A stretch of DNA of 18,402 bases from Oscillospiraceae bacterium (GTDB taxonomy: Bacteria > Bacillota > Clostridia > Oscillospirales > Ruminococcaceae), in NCBI GenBank assembly GCA_022792755.1, contig JAAWBP010000013.1:1-18402 (forward strand). Direction: 5' to 3'. The translations under genes and the position numbers were made by a program. This document shows positions 6,357 through 13,176 of this stretch, piece after piece. The notes under the pieces are model-generated. The model was not told where the DNA came from. It worked only from the letters and a program-made list of their open reading frames with translations, and did no database searches. Within the stretch, counting starts at the first letter, position 1. Each line of letters starts with the position of its first letter.

Positions 6357-8621
6357 ATGCTGACAACGATCATCAAGCGCGACGGCCGCCGCGTCGCGTT
6401 CGATCTCGATAAAATCGCGGTCGCCGTCTACAAGGCGGCGGAAGCCATCGGCGGAAAAAATCACGAAACGGCGCAGGAGATTGCGCAGAAGGTCTGTGAC
6501 TACATCGAAAACGACCTGGGGATTACCGAACCGACGGTCGAGCAGATCCAGGATGCGGTCGAAAAAATCCTCATCGAGGACGGACATGCCCAGACCGCCA
6601 AAGCCTTCATCCTCTACCGGGGGGAGCGGACGAAGATCCGCGAGATGAACACCCGGCTGATGAAGGTTTACGAAGACCTCACCTTCAAGGATTCGAGCGA
6701 GAACGACCTCAAGCGGGAGAATGCGAACATCAATGGGGACACCGCCATGGGCACCATGCTCAAGTACGGCTCCGAAGGCGCGAAGCAGTTTTACAACATG
6801 TTCATCCTCGACCCCAAGCACGCCAAAGCGCACAACGAGGGGGACATCCACATCCACGACCTCGACTTCCTCACCCTGACCACCACCTGCTGCCAGATCG
6901 ACATCGAAAAGCTCTTCAAGGGCGGTTTTTCCACCGGGCACGGCTTCCTGCGGGAACCGAACGACATCGCCAGCTATTCGGCGCTGGCCTGCATCGCTAT
7001 CCAGTCGAACCAGAACGACCAGCACGGCGGGCAGAGCATCCCGAACTTTGACTACGGCATGGCGCCGGGCGTGCGTAAAACCTATGCCAAGCTCTACCGG
7101 AAAAACCTCGGAAAGGCGCTGGAGCTCCTCGCCGATATGGACGACCCGGAGAATTTCCTCGACGGGCTGTATGAAACGGCCGGCGTCCTCCCGGGCCTGA
7201 CCGACGAGGGCGGCTACCATATGAAAGAAACCGTCTTTCTCGAAAAAGCCCTTCCGGCTGAAACGGTGGAGAAAATCCAGAAATTCGTCCTGAAAAATAC
7301 CCGGAAAGAGACCGAGCGCGCCACTTTCCAGGCGATGGAGGCCCTGGTGCACAACCTGAACACCATGCACTCCCGCGCCGGCGCGCAGATCCCTTTTTCC
7401 TCCATCAACTACGGAACCGACACCTCCCCCGAAGGGCGGATGATCATCGAAAACATCCTCCTCGCCACCGAGCGTGGGCTTGGGAACGGGGAAACGCCGA
7501 TCTTCCCGATCCACATCTTCAAGGTGAAGGAAGGGGTCAACTACAACCCGGACGACCCGAACTACGACCTCTTCAAACTTGCCTGCCGGGTCTCTGCCAA
7601 ACGGCTTTTCCCGAACTTCTCCTTCCTCGACGCGCCGTTCAACAAGCAGTATTACAAGGAGGGGCGTCCCGAGACCGAAATCGCCTACATGGGATGCCGC
7701 ACCCGCGTCATCGCGAACAACTACGACAAAGAGCGCGAGATCGTCTACGGGCGGGGGAACCTCAGCTTCACTACCATCAATCTCCCCCGGATCGCGCTCA
7801 AGTCGAAGGGCGACGTCGATTTCTTTTTTGAAGAGCTCGACCGGAAGATCGACCTCGTAGTCGAACAGCTCCTCGCCCGGTTCCAGATCCAGAGCAAAAA
7901 GCGGGTGAAAAACTACCCCTTCCTGATGGGGCAGGGGATCTGGATCGACTCGGACAAGCTCGGCCCGGAGGACGAGGTCGGCGAAGTCCTCAAGCACGGC
8001 ACCCTCACCTTCGGGTTTATCGGCCTCGCGGAATGCCTCAAGGCGCTGACCGGGGAGCACCACGGCGAAAGCCAGACGGCGCAGAACCTGGGGCTCGAGA
8101 TCATCGGCTATATGCGCAAACGGGCGGATGAGGCCTCCCAGAAGACGGGGCTGAACTTCTCGGTCATCGGCACCCCAGCTGAGGGGACGGCTGGCCGGTT
8201 TGTCAAGCTCGACCGGAAGCTTTACGGGGAGGTTCCCGGTGTGACCGACCGGGAGTATTACACCAACAGCTTCCATGTCCCGGTCTACCACGAGATCAGC
8301 GCCTATGACAAGATCAGGCGGGAGGCTCCTTACCACGAGCTGACCAACGGCGGGCACATCAGCTATATTGAGATGGACGGAGACCCCTGCGACAACTTGG
8401 AGGCCTTCGAGTCGATCGTCCGGTGTATGAAGGAGTCGGGGATCGGCTACGGGTCGATCAACCACCCGGTCGACCGCGACCCGGTCTGCGGCTACACCGG
8501 GATCATCGGCGACGTCTGCCCCCGCTGCGGCCGGCGGGAAGGGGAGGCAATCCCCCCTGAAAAGCTCGCGGAGCTCCGGAAGAAGTTCCCCAACATCACA
8601 CAGTTTTACGGGGCGCGGTGA
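6357..8621 (+). CDS. nrdD: Anaerobic (class III) ribonucleoside-triphosphate reductase, large part without the glycyl-radical segment
   Basis: The 754-residue product reduces ribonucleoside triphosphates to deoxy forms for anaerobic DNA synthesis. An ATP-cone (about 1-95) provides dATP/ATP activity control. The barrel includes HIHDLDFLTLTTTCC (C178, C179) and YMGCRTRV, where C447 is the likely thiyl-radical cysteine, then GRGNLSFTTINLPR. Near the end C711, C721 and C724 form the zinc region; the position expected for a fourth cysteine before C711 is Asp (D708). The protein stops soon after, at QFYGAR, without the R-x-x-G-Y-L radical motif normal at the C-terminus; that motif is in the next gene. 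Start ATG 6357 is chosen because AGGAG lies 8 nt upstream. First gene of an NrdR-controlled operon with nrdG. Confidence 0.95.
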   Translation: MLTTIIKRDGRRVAFDLDKIAVAVYKAAEAIGGKNHETAQEIAQKVCDYIENDLGITEPTVEQIQDAVEKILIEDGHAQTAKAFILYRGERTKIREMNTRLMKVYEDLTFKDSSENDLKRENANINGDTAMGTMLKYGSEGAKQFYNMFILDPKHAKAHNEGDIHIHDLDFLTLTTTCCQIDIEKLFKGGFSTGHGFLREPNDIASYSALACIAIQSNQNDQHGGQSIPNFDYGMAPGVRKTYAKLYRKNLGKALELLADMDDPENFLDGLYETAGVLPGLTDEGGYHMKETVFLEKALPAETVEKIQKFVLKNTRKETERATFQAMEALVHNLNTMHSRAGAQIPFSSINYGTDTSPEGRMIIENILLATERGLGNGETPIFPIHIFKVKEGVNYNPDDPNYDLFKLACRVSAKRLFPNFSFLDAPFNKQYYKEGRPETEIAYMGCRTRVIANNYDKEREIVYGRGNLSFTTINLPRIALKSKGDVDFFFEELDRKIDLVVEQLLARFQIQSKKRVKNYPFLMGQGIWIDSDKLGPEDEVGEVLKHGTLTFGFIGLAECLKALTGEHHGESQTAQNLGLEIIGYMRKRADEASQKTGLNFSVIGTPAEGTAGRFVKLDRKLYGEVPGVTDREYYTNSFHVPVYHEISAYDKIRREAPYHELTNGGHISYIEMDGDPCDNLEAFESIVRCMKESGIGYGSINHPVDRDPVCGYTGIIGDVCPRCGRREGEAIPPEKLAELRKKFPNITQFYGAR

Positions 8622-8679
8622 TCCGTCCCCAACTTGACCGAACCAAATACATGAAACAAAAAGAGAGGAAGTTTTTTAT

Positions 8680-8862
8680 ATGACAGAGCAGAATGCAGTC
8701 AACCAAGCGATCGGCGAAGGGGTAGGGTTCGAGCGGATCCGCCGGATCACCGGCTATCTCGTCGGCACCCTGGATTTCTTCAACGACGCAAAGCGGGCGG
8801 AGGAGCGCGACCGGGTCAAGCACTTCAAGCCGGGCGACCTTTCCAACGTGGAGATGATCTGA
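8680..8862 (+). CDS. Separate glycyl-radical peptide of the class III ribonucleotide reductase
   Basis: A 60-residue product whose middle, RIRRITGYLVGTLDFFN (about 19-35), is the C-terminal glycyl-radical region normally fused to NrdD; G25 in R-I-T-G-Y-L is the expected radical glycine. The following AKRAEERDRVKH also matches the NrdD tail. It starts 58 bp after the nrdD stop, in a different frame, with its own ribosome site (AGAGAGGAAG, about 8 nt before ATG), so this is a designed separate gene rather than a simple frameshift. It ends 1 bp before nrdG. Inference: the peptide docks in the NrdD barrel and receives the radical from NrdG, much as the spare-part protein YfiD/GrcA serves pyruvate formate-lyase. 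The identification of the motif is firm, the assembly model is inferred. Confidence 0.88.
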   Translation: MTEQNAVNQAIGEGVGFERIRRITGYLVGTLDFFNDAKRAEERDRVKHFKPGDLSNVEMI

Positions 8863-8863
8863 G

Positions 8864-9385
8864 ATGCCCGAGCTGCGCATCTCCGGCATCGTCCGGGAAT
8901 CGGTGGTGGACGGGCCGGGCATCCGGTTCGTCGTCTTCACCCAAGGCTGCCCGCACCACTGCCCCGGCTGCCACAATCCGGGCACCCACCCCTTTGACGG
9001 CGGAAAGCTGGTGGAAACCGGCCAAATCTTGGCCGAGGTCGACAAAAACCCCCTCCTCAAGGGGGTGACCCTGAGCGGCGGGGAGCCCTTCTGCCAGCCG
9101 GGCCCGCTTGCAGAGCTCGCCCGGGAGGCGCATCGCCGCGGGCTGGACGTCATAACCTATTCGGGCTACACCCTCGAACAGCTCCTCGAAAAAGAAGAGG
9201 AAGAGCCCGACGCCGGCGCACTCCTGCGGGAGACCGACTTCCTGGTGGACGGGCGGTTTCTCGAGGCGGAAAAGAGCCTGCTCTTAAAGTTCCGCGGCTC
9301 GAAAAACCAGCGGATCCTGGACGTGAAGGAAAGTCTGGCGCGCGGCGTTCCGGTTGAGGCGCTCTGGGCGGAAAGAGAAGAATAG
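8864..9385 (+). CDS. nrdG: Anaerobic ribonucleotide reductase activating enzyme (radical SAM)
   Basis: A 173-residue radical-SAM activase. C29-x3-C33-x2-C36 binds the 4Fe-4S cluster, preceded by GPGIRFVVFTQGC; SGGEP (71-75) contacts S-adenosylmethionine. It cuts SAM to a 5'-deoxyadenosyl radical that abstracts hydrogen from the reductase glycine. In this operon its substrate must be the glycine of the separate 60-residue peptide. The start ATG 8864 lies 1 bp after the stop of that peptide, so translation is probably coupled, which would favour matched amounts. An intrinsic terminator follows within a few bases of the stop. Length is normal for the family. Confidence 0.94.
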   Translation: MPELRISGIVRESVVDGPGIRFVVFTQGCPHHCPGCHNPGTHPFDGGKLVETGQILAEVDKNPLLKGVTLSGGEPFCQPGPLAELAREAHRRGLDVITYSGYTLEQLLEKEEEEPDAGALLRETDFLVDGRFLEAEKSLLLKFRGSKNQRILDVKESLARGVPVEALWAEREE

Positions 9386-9388
9386 CAT

Positions 9389-9432
9389 CCCCGGAGGATG
9401 GATCCATCCTTTCCGGGGCGTTTTCTTTTTTC
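9389..9432 (+). terminator. Intrinsic terminator of the nrd operon
   Basis: CCCCGGA pairs with TCCGGGG and an inner GGATG pairs with CATCC around GATC, with a 2-nt bulge. The stem is followed by CGTTTTCTTTTTT. It begins 4 nt after the nrdG stop codon. Confidence 0.85.
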
Positions 9433-9530
9433 GGCTGGAAATTCCCCGCGTCACAACTGCTTTCTTTTTCTTCCTGAAAGCTCTTTTGAAACCGCCCGGT
9501 CGACAGCCCCCTTTTTCTTGCAAATTCTGC

Positions 9531-9559
9531 TTGTTTTTTGCGAAACTTCTGTTTATAAT
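9531..9559 (+). promoter_or_regulatory. Promoter of the GH2 gene
   Basis: TTGTTT (9531-9536), a 17-bp spacer and a perfect TATAAT (9554-9559). Start near 9566, about 38 nt before ATG 9604. The nrd terminator upstream makes this an independent unit. Confidence 0.78.
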
Positions 9560-9561
9560 GG

Positions 9562-9584
9562 AGACAAAACAACATACTTTGTCT
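9562..9584. promoter_or_regulatory. Operator-like dyad at the GH2 transcription start
   Basis: AGACAAA (9562-9568) and TTTGTCT (9578-9584) are perfect inverted arms with 9 bp between, lying on the predicted start site. Position and symmetry fit a repressor site for a sugar-responsive regulator; no regulator gene is in the window. Confidence 0.45.
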
Positions 9585-9603
9585 GAAAGAGAGGAGTACG
9601 TCT

Positions 9604-11793
9604 ATGCAGCAACGCCTTACCTGGGCGGTCGGCCCCTGTTCCGGCCCCGGGGAAACCCCGGAGGAATTTGTCCCCGCAGCAGTCCCCGGCGCAGTCCAGC
9701 TCGACTGGGCGAAGGCCAAGGAGCTGCCGGACTATCGCTACGATCTGAATTTTAAAGAGTACCGCTGGATGGAGGACTCCTACTGGCTCTACCGCGCGCC
9801 GCTCCGCCCGCTGACCTGCGCCTCCAACGAAAAGGCATATTTTGTCTGCGGCGGGATCGACTACGAATTCGACATCCGGATCGGGAAGGAGCTGATCCTC
9901 CACCAGGAGGGGATGTTCCGGCCGGTCGAGTTTGAGATTACCCCCTACCTGGGAACCAACGCCTTTCTGGACATCCTCGTCTATCCCGCGCCCAAAGATC
10001 CGGGCGCCTACCCCGGCACCCGGGACGAGGCCCGTCAATGCTGCAAGCCCGCCGTCAGCTACGGCTGGGACTGGCATCCGCGGCTGATCCCACTCGGCAT
10101 CTGGGAGGAGGCCTGGATCGAGACCCGCGCGGAAAGCTACCTGAAAAAGGCCTCCGCCTCCTACCGCCTCGCCCCCGATTATGCTTCCGCCGAGGTCACC
10201 CTCACCGCCGAGCGGACGGGGGACGGGCCGGTGGAATGGCGGTTCCTCTCCCCGGACGGGGAGGAGCTTTACACCGGGGAGGGCGACTCTGTCTCCTTTT
10301 CCCTTGAGCATCCTTCGCTCTGGTGGTGCAACGGCTGCGGCGATCCGGTTCTCTACCGGTTCGAAGCCTATCTGGAGGACGAGCGGGGGGAGATCCTCCG
10401 AAAGACGGGGCGGGTCGGGTTCCGCACCGTCGAGCTTGTGATGAACGAAGGCGCCTGGGAGGAGCCCGAAGGCTTCCCGCGCACCCGGAGCACGCCGCCC
10501 ATCCAGCTGCGGCTCAACGGCGTCGACATTTTTGCCAAGGGCTCGAACTGGGTCAACCCGGAAATCTTCCCCGGGATCGTGACCCGGGCCACCTACCTGC
10601 CCCAGCTCAAGCTGGCCAAGGAAGCGAACATGAACCTGCTCCGCTGCTGGGGCGGCGCGTTTATCGACAAAAACACCTTTTTCGAGCTTTGCGACGAATA
10701 CGGCATCATGGTCTGGCAGGAATTCCCGCTGGCCTGCAACGACTACTATGACTCCGAGCACTATTTGGCCGTGCTCGAAAGCGAAGCGACTGCCATCATC
10801 GAGCGGTTGAAGGGGTTTGCCTGCCTGGTGCTCTGGTGCGGTGGAAACGAGCTGTTCAACTCCTGGTCGGGGATGACCGACCAGCGCCGTGCCCTGCGGC
10901 TGCTCAACAAGCTCTGTTATGAGCTCAACCCGGAGCGCCCCTTCATCGCCACCTCGCCGCTCTACGGGATGGCGCACGGATGCTATCTCTTCCAGTATCC
11001 GGACGGCGAAGAGGTTTACCAGGCGATGAACCGCTCCCACTTTACCGCCTACACCGAGTTCGGCGTCCCCTCCCTGTCAAACCGGGACTGCCTCCTCGCG
11101 GCGCTCCCGGAGGAAAAGCTCTTTCCGCTGGAGCCGAACGAATCGACCGCCGCCCACCACGCCTTCGACGCCTGGCTCCCAGGGGACACCTGGAGCGGGG
11201 TCGAGATGCTGCGGCGGTACTGGGGGGAACCCCGGTCGCTGGATGATCTGGTCGAAAAGAGCCAGTGGACGCAAAGCGAAGGGTACAAGTGCATCTTTGA
11301 GGAGGCGAGGCGGCAGAAGCCCTACTGTTCCATGGCGCTCAACTGGTGTTTCAACGAGCCCTGGCCGACCGTCGCAAACAACTCCCTTCTCAACTATCCC
11401 GTTTCCCCCAAGCCGTCCTATGAAGCGGTAAAGGCCTCGCTCCGCCCTGTTCTCGCAAGCGCCCGGCTCAGCCGGTTTGTCTACCGGGCCGGGGAGCTGT
11501 TTGAGGCGGAGCTCTGGCTTTTGAACGACAGCCTGTCGCCGGTAGGAGCCGGCACCGTTTCCGCCTCCCTCAAAATCGGGGAGACCGTCCTCTGGCTGCT
11601 GGATTGGGAATACGAAGGGGGACAGCCGAACCAGAATCAGATCGGCCCTGTTCTCCGCTGCCGTCTGCCCGATCTGCCGGGGGCCGGCGAGCTCACCCTG
11701 CTTCTGGATGCGGGGGACTATTCCTCCGAATACCGGCTGATCTACCATCCGGCCCAGAAGCGGGAAGACGGCCTGAAAATTTTGAATACATAG
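9604..11793 (+). CDS. Glycoside hydrolase family 2, beta-mannosidase-like
   Basis: A 729-residue cytoplasmic enzyme without signal peptide. The N-terminal sandwich (about 1-180) is followed by the immunoglobulin-like domain and a TIM barrel from about 310. LLRCWGGAFIDKN and GIMVWQEFPLACNDYY are typical of beta-mannosidases. The acid/base is E416 in LWCGGNE and the nucleophile E485 in YTEFGVPS. Such enzymes remove terminal beta-linked mannose from short oligosaccharides after uptake. The length is somewhat below that of many bacterial beta-mannosidases. No sugar transporter or other glycosidase is adjacent, so the substrate source is unclear. GAGGAG lies 8 nt before ATG 9604, and it has its own promoter with a dyad at the start site. 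GH2 membership is sure, mannoside specificity is likely. Confidence 0.88.
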   Translation: MQQRLTWAVGPCSGPGETPEEFVPAAVPGAVQLDWAKAKELPDYRYDLNFKEYRWMEDSYWLYRAPLRPLTCASNEKAYFVCGGIDYEFDIRIGKELILHQEGMFRPVEFEITPYLGTNAFLDILVYPAPKDPGAYPGTRDEARQCCKPAVSYGWDWHPRLIPLGIWEEAWIETRAESYLKKASASYRLAPDYASAEVTLTAERTGDGPVEWRFLSPDGEELYTGEGDSVSFSLEHPSLWWCNGCGDPVLYRFEAYLEDERGEILRKTGRVGFRTVELVMNEGAWEEPEGFPRTRSTPPIQLRLNGVDIFAKGSNWVNPEIFPGIVTRATYLPQLKLAKEANMNLLRCWGGAFIDKNTFFELCDEYGIMVWQEFPLACNDYYDSEHYLAVLESEATAIIERLKGFACLVLWCGGNELFNSWSGMTDQRRALRLLNKLCYELNPERPFIATSPLYGMAHGCYLFQYPDGEEVYQAMNRSHFTAYTEFGVPSLSNRDCLLAALPEEKLFPLEPNESTAAHHAFDAWLPGDTWSGVEMLRRYWGEPRSLDDLVEKSQWTQSEGYKCIFEEARRQKPYCSMALNWCFNEPWPTVANNSLLNYPVSPKPSYEAVKASLRPVLASARLSRFVYRAGELFEAELWLLNDSLSPVGAGTVSASLKIGETVLWLLDWEYEGGQPNQNQIGPVLRCRLPDLPGAGELTLLLDAGDYSSEYRLIYHPAQKREDGLKILNT

Positions 11794-11801
11794 ACCGCCG
11801 G

Positions 11802-12130
11802 GCCCGTGGCCGGGCTGGACGATACGCGCTCTTACGGTTTACTGGATTTAAGACTGCCATCCCGCGAGACGCCAAGTGGCATCGGGAAGCCAATGCGCAC
11901 CCCGACATTTTACTGATTTTAGGTAATAGACCTGCGAGGCCCATGACCGGGCCGGGCAGGGTACCCCTGCGGGCAACCGCACGTTCAAGCGTTACCAGTC
12001 TTCAGGTTTCAATCCTGCGAGATGCGCGGTACAGATCACGACAAAAGCGCCTCGCGGGAAATGGACGTTGTTATTCGCACCGCCTATAAATCGCGATCGT
12101 CCAGCCGGGGTCACCCGGCCCGGCCACGGG
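11802..12130 (+). repeat. Modular hairpin-linker repeat cluster C
   Basis: Lies between the convergent GH2 and EamA genes. H1 11802-11815 (GCCCG-TGGC-CGGGC); L1-like 11816-11859; a shortened H2 11860-11885; another L1 up to 11930 with the left half of an H2 (CCTGCGAGG) joined directly to H1 11939-11952 and H1 11956-11970 (GCAGGG-TAC-CCCTGC); L1 11971-12013; full H2 12014-12058; L2 12059-12102; H1 12105-12118 (CCGGG-GTCA-CCCGG) and 12119-12130 (CCCG-GCCA-CGGG). No coding potential seen. Confidence 0.8.
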
Positions 12131-12149
12131 CAAACACGATGCAAACCTC

Positions 12150-12183
12150 AAAACCGCCCCCGGCGTTTACCGGAGGCGGTTTT
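12150..12183. terminator. Bidirectional intrinsic terminator between GH2 and EamA genes
   Basis: AAAACCGCC pairs with GGCGGTTTT and encloses an inner CCGG/CCGG stem. T-runs follow on both strands. It lies 4 bp past the EamA stop (minus strand) and ends plus-strand transcripts coming through repeat cluster C. Confidence 0.8.
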
Positions 12184-12187
12184 AAAT

Positions 12188-13045
12188 TCAAAGCAGCATG
12201 GCGAGGGTGCCGGCTGTCAAAGCAGCGAGCCCCACCGCTGATTTTTTGGACAGCCGCTCGTGGAGCACGACCCGGGAAAAAGCGACCATCGCCAGGACGC
12301 TGAGCTTATCGATTGGAACGACGACGCTCGCGGGCCCTTCCTGCAGCGCTCTATAATAGCAAAGCCAGGACGCACCGGTGGCGAGCCCGGACAGACAGAT
12401 AAAGAGCAATTCCTTTCCCGCAAGCTCTTTAACCCGGCGCCCTTTGCCGGTGACGAAGACCATCAGCCAGGCCATCGCCAGCACCACCCCGGTGCGGATC
12501 GCCGTGCCGAGATTGGAATCCAGGCCGGAGATCCCGAGCTTCCCCAAAATCGACGTGAGGCTTGCAAAGACCGCTGAACCGGCGGCGTACACCAGCCACC
12601 TTCGATCCTTCGGTCCGGCGGACGGTTCTTCCTTCTCGATCATCAAAAAAACGCCGACGGCGATCAGTGCCATGCCGCAGAGCTTGAAGGGGCTGATCTC
12701 CTCCTGAAAAAAGAGGAAGGCCAAGAGCATGGTCAGCACCGTGCTGGATTTGTCGACGGGGGCAACTTTATTGACATCCCCGAGCTGCAGCGCTCTATAA
12801 TAGCAGAGCCAGGACGCACCGGTGGCGAGCCCGGACAGAATCAAAAAGAGAAGGGTGCCCCCTTCGATCGAACCAAGCTGCGGGCCGCCTCCCGTGACCA
12901 ACACCATCAGCCATGAAAAGATGAATACGACAATCGTGCGGACTGCCGTTACCACGGTCGAGTCCGCCTTTTCGATCCCGCATTTTGCTAAAACGGCAGT
13001 CATCCCCGCAAAAAGGGCGGACCCAAATGCAAATACGACCCACAT
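12188..13045 (-). CDS. EamA/DMT-family transporter
   Basis: A 285-residue membrane protein with about ten helices made of two EamA halves (about 1-138 and 150-285), as in the drug/metabolite transporter family of small-molecule exporters. Both halves carry the identical 18-residue block LSGLATGASWLCYYRALQ followed by a VAP/VVP-x-DK-type segment. At DNA level this block is a 55-bp repeat with one mismatch (12341-12395 and 12785-12839), far closer than the rest of the halves. Start: ATG 13045 is preferred because GGGAG lies 9 nt upstream and family members begin MWxxFA; the ATG at 13054 would have the ribosome site touching it. Substrate unknown. Downstream of the GH25 gene but separated by a terminator. 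Confidence 0.87.
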   Translation of the reverse strand: MWVVFAFGSALFAGMTAVLAKCGIEKADSTVVTAVRTIVVFIFSWLMVLVTGGGPQLGSIEGGTLLFLILSGLATGASWLCYYRALQLGDVNKVAPVDKSSTVLTMLLAFLFFQEEISPFKLCGMALIAVGVFLMIEKEEPSAGPKDRRWLVYAAGSAVFASLTSILGKLGISGLDSNLGTAIRTGVVLAMAWLMVFVTGKGRRVKELAGKELLFICLSGLATGASWLCYYRALQEGPASVVVPIDKLSVLAMVAFSRVVLHERLSKKSAVGLAALTAGTLAMLL

Positions 13046-13071
13046 TCTTCCCATCTCCCAGTGATGTCCTC

Positions 13072-13100
13072 AGCTGCCCCTGCCGATGGCAGGCGCAGCT
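13072..13100 (-). promoter_or_regulatory. Strong hairpin upstream of the EamA start
   Basis: AGCTGC/GCAGCT and CCTGCC/GGCAGG pair around a 3-nt loop with one opposed mismatch. No T-run follows on the minus strand. It lies 27 bp before the EamA start, between the GH25 terminator and the EamA ribosome site, so it is probably a 5' leader structure; a stray H1-type hairpin is another possibility. Confidence 0.4.
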
Positions 13101-13111
13101 CCCCGCTATGC

Positions 13112-13150
13112 AAAAAAGCGCTGTGCAGGCCGAAGCTCACACAACGCTTT
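13112..13150 (-). terminator. Intrinsic terminator of the GH25 gene
   Basis: On the minus strand AAAGCG and TGTG pair with CACA and CGCTTT (one G-T pair between), followed by TTTTTTG. It begins 27 bp after the GH25 stop codon. Confidence 0.75.
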
Positions 13151-13176
13151 GCTCATTCTGCCCGCCCGATGAATTG

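Noticed and set aside
6294..8465. 723-codon open frame antisense to nrdD
   Set aside because: It mirrors the codon structure of a firmly identified GC-rich gene and shows no ribosome site, promoter or recognisable domain.
8481..8530. The CGYTG segment of NrdD as the glycyl-radical site
   Set aside because: It resembles RVCGYLG superficially but lies within the zinc-type cysteines, lacks the preceding Arg pair, and a far better motif is in the next gene.
8600..8700. Sequencing frameshift splitting nrdD
   Set aside because: There are 58 bp of non-homologous spacer with a fresh ribosome site and start codon between the parts, which one indel would not create; resequencing would still be worthwhile.
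9553..11040. 495-codon open frame antisense to the GH2 gene
   Set aside because: Shadow of the GH2 coding frame in GC-rich DNA; low-complexity Val/Gly/Pro-rich translation without motifs.
11802..12130. Integron attC sites
   Set aside because: The hairpins recur several times per gap without gene cassettes between them, and no integrase or canonical R-box was seen.
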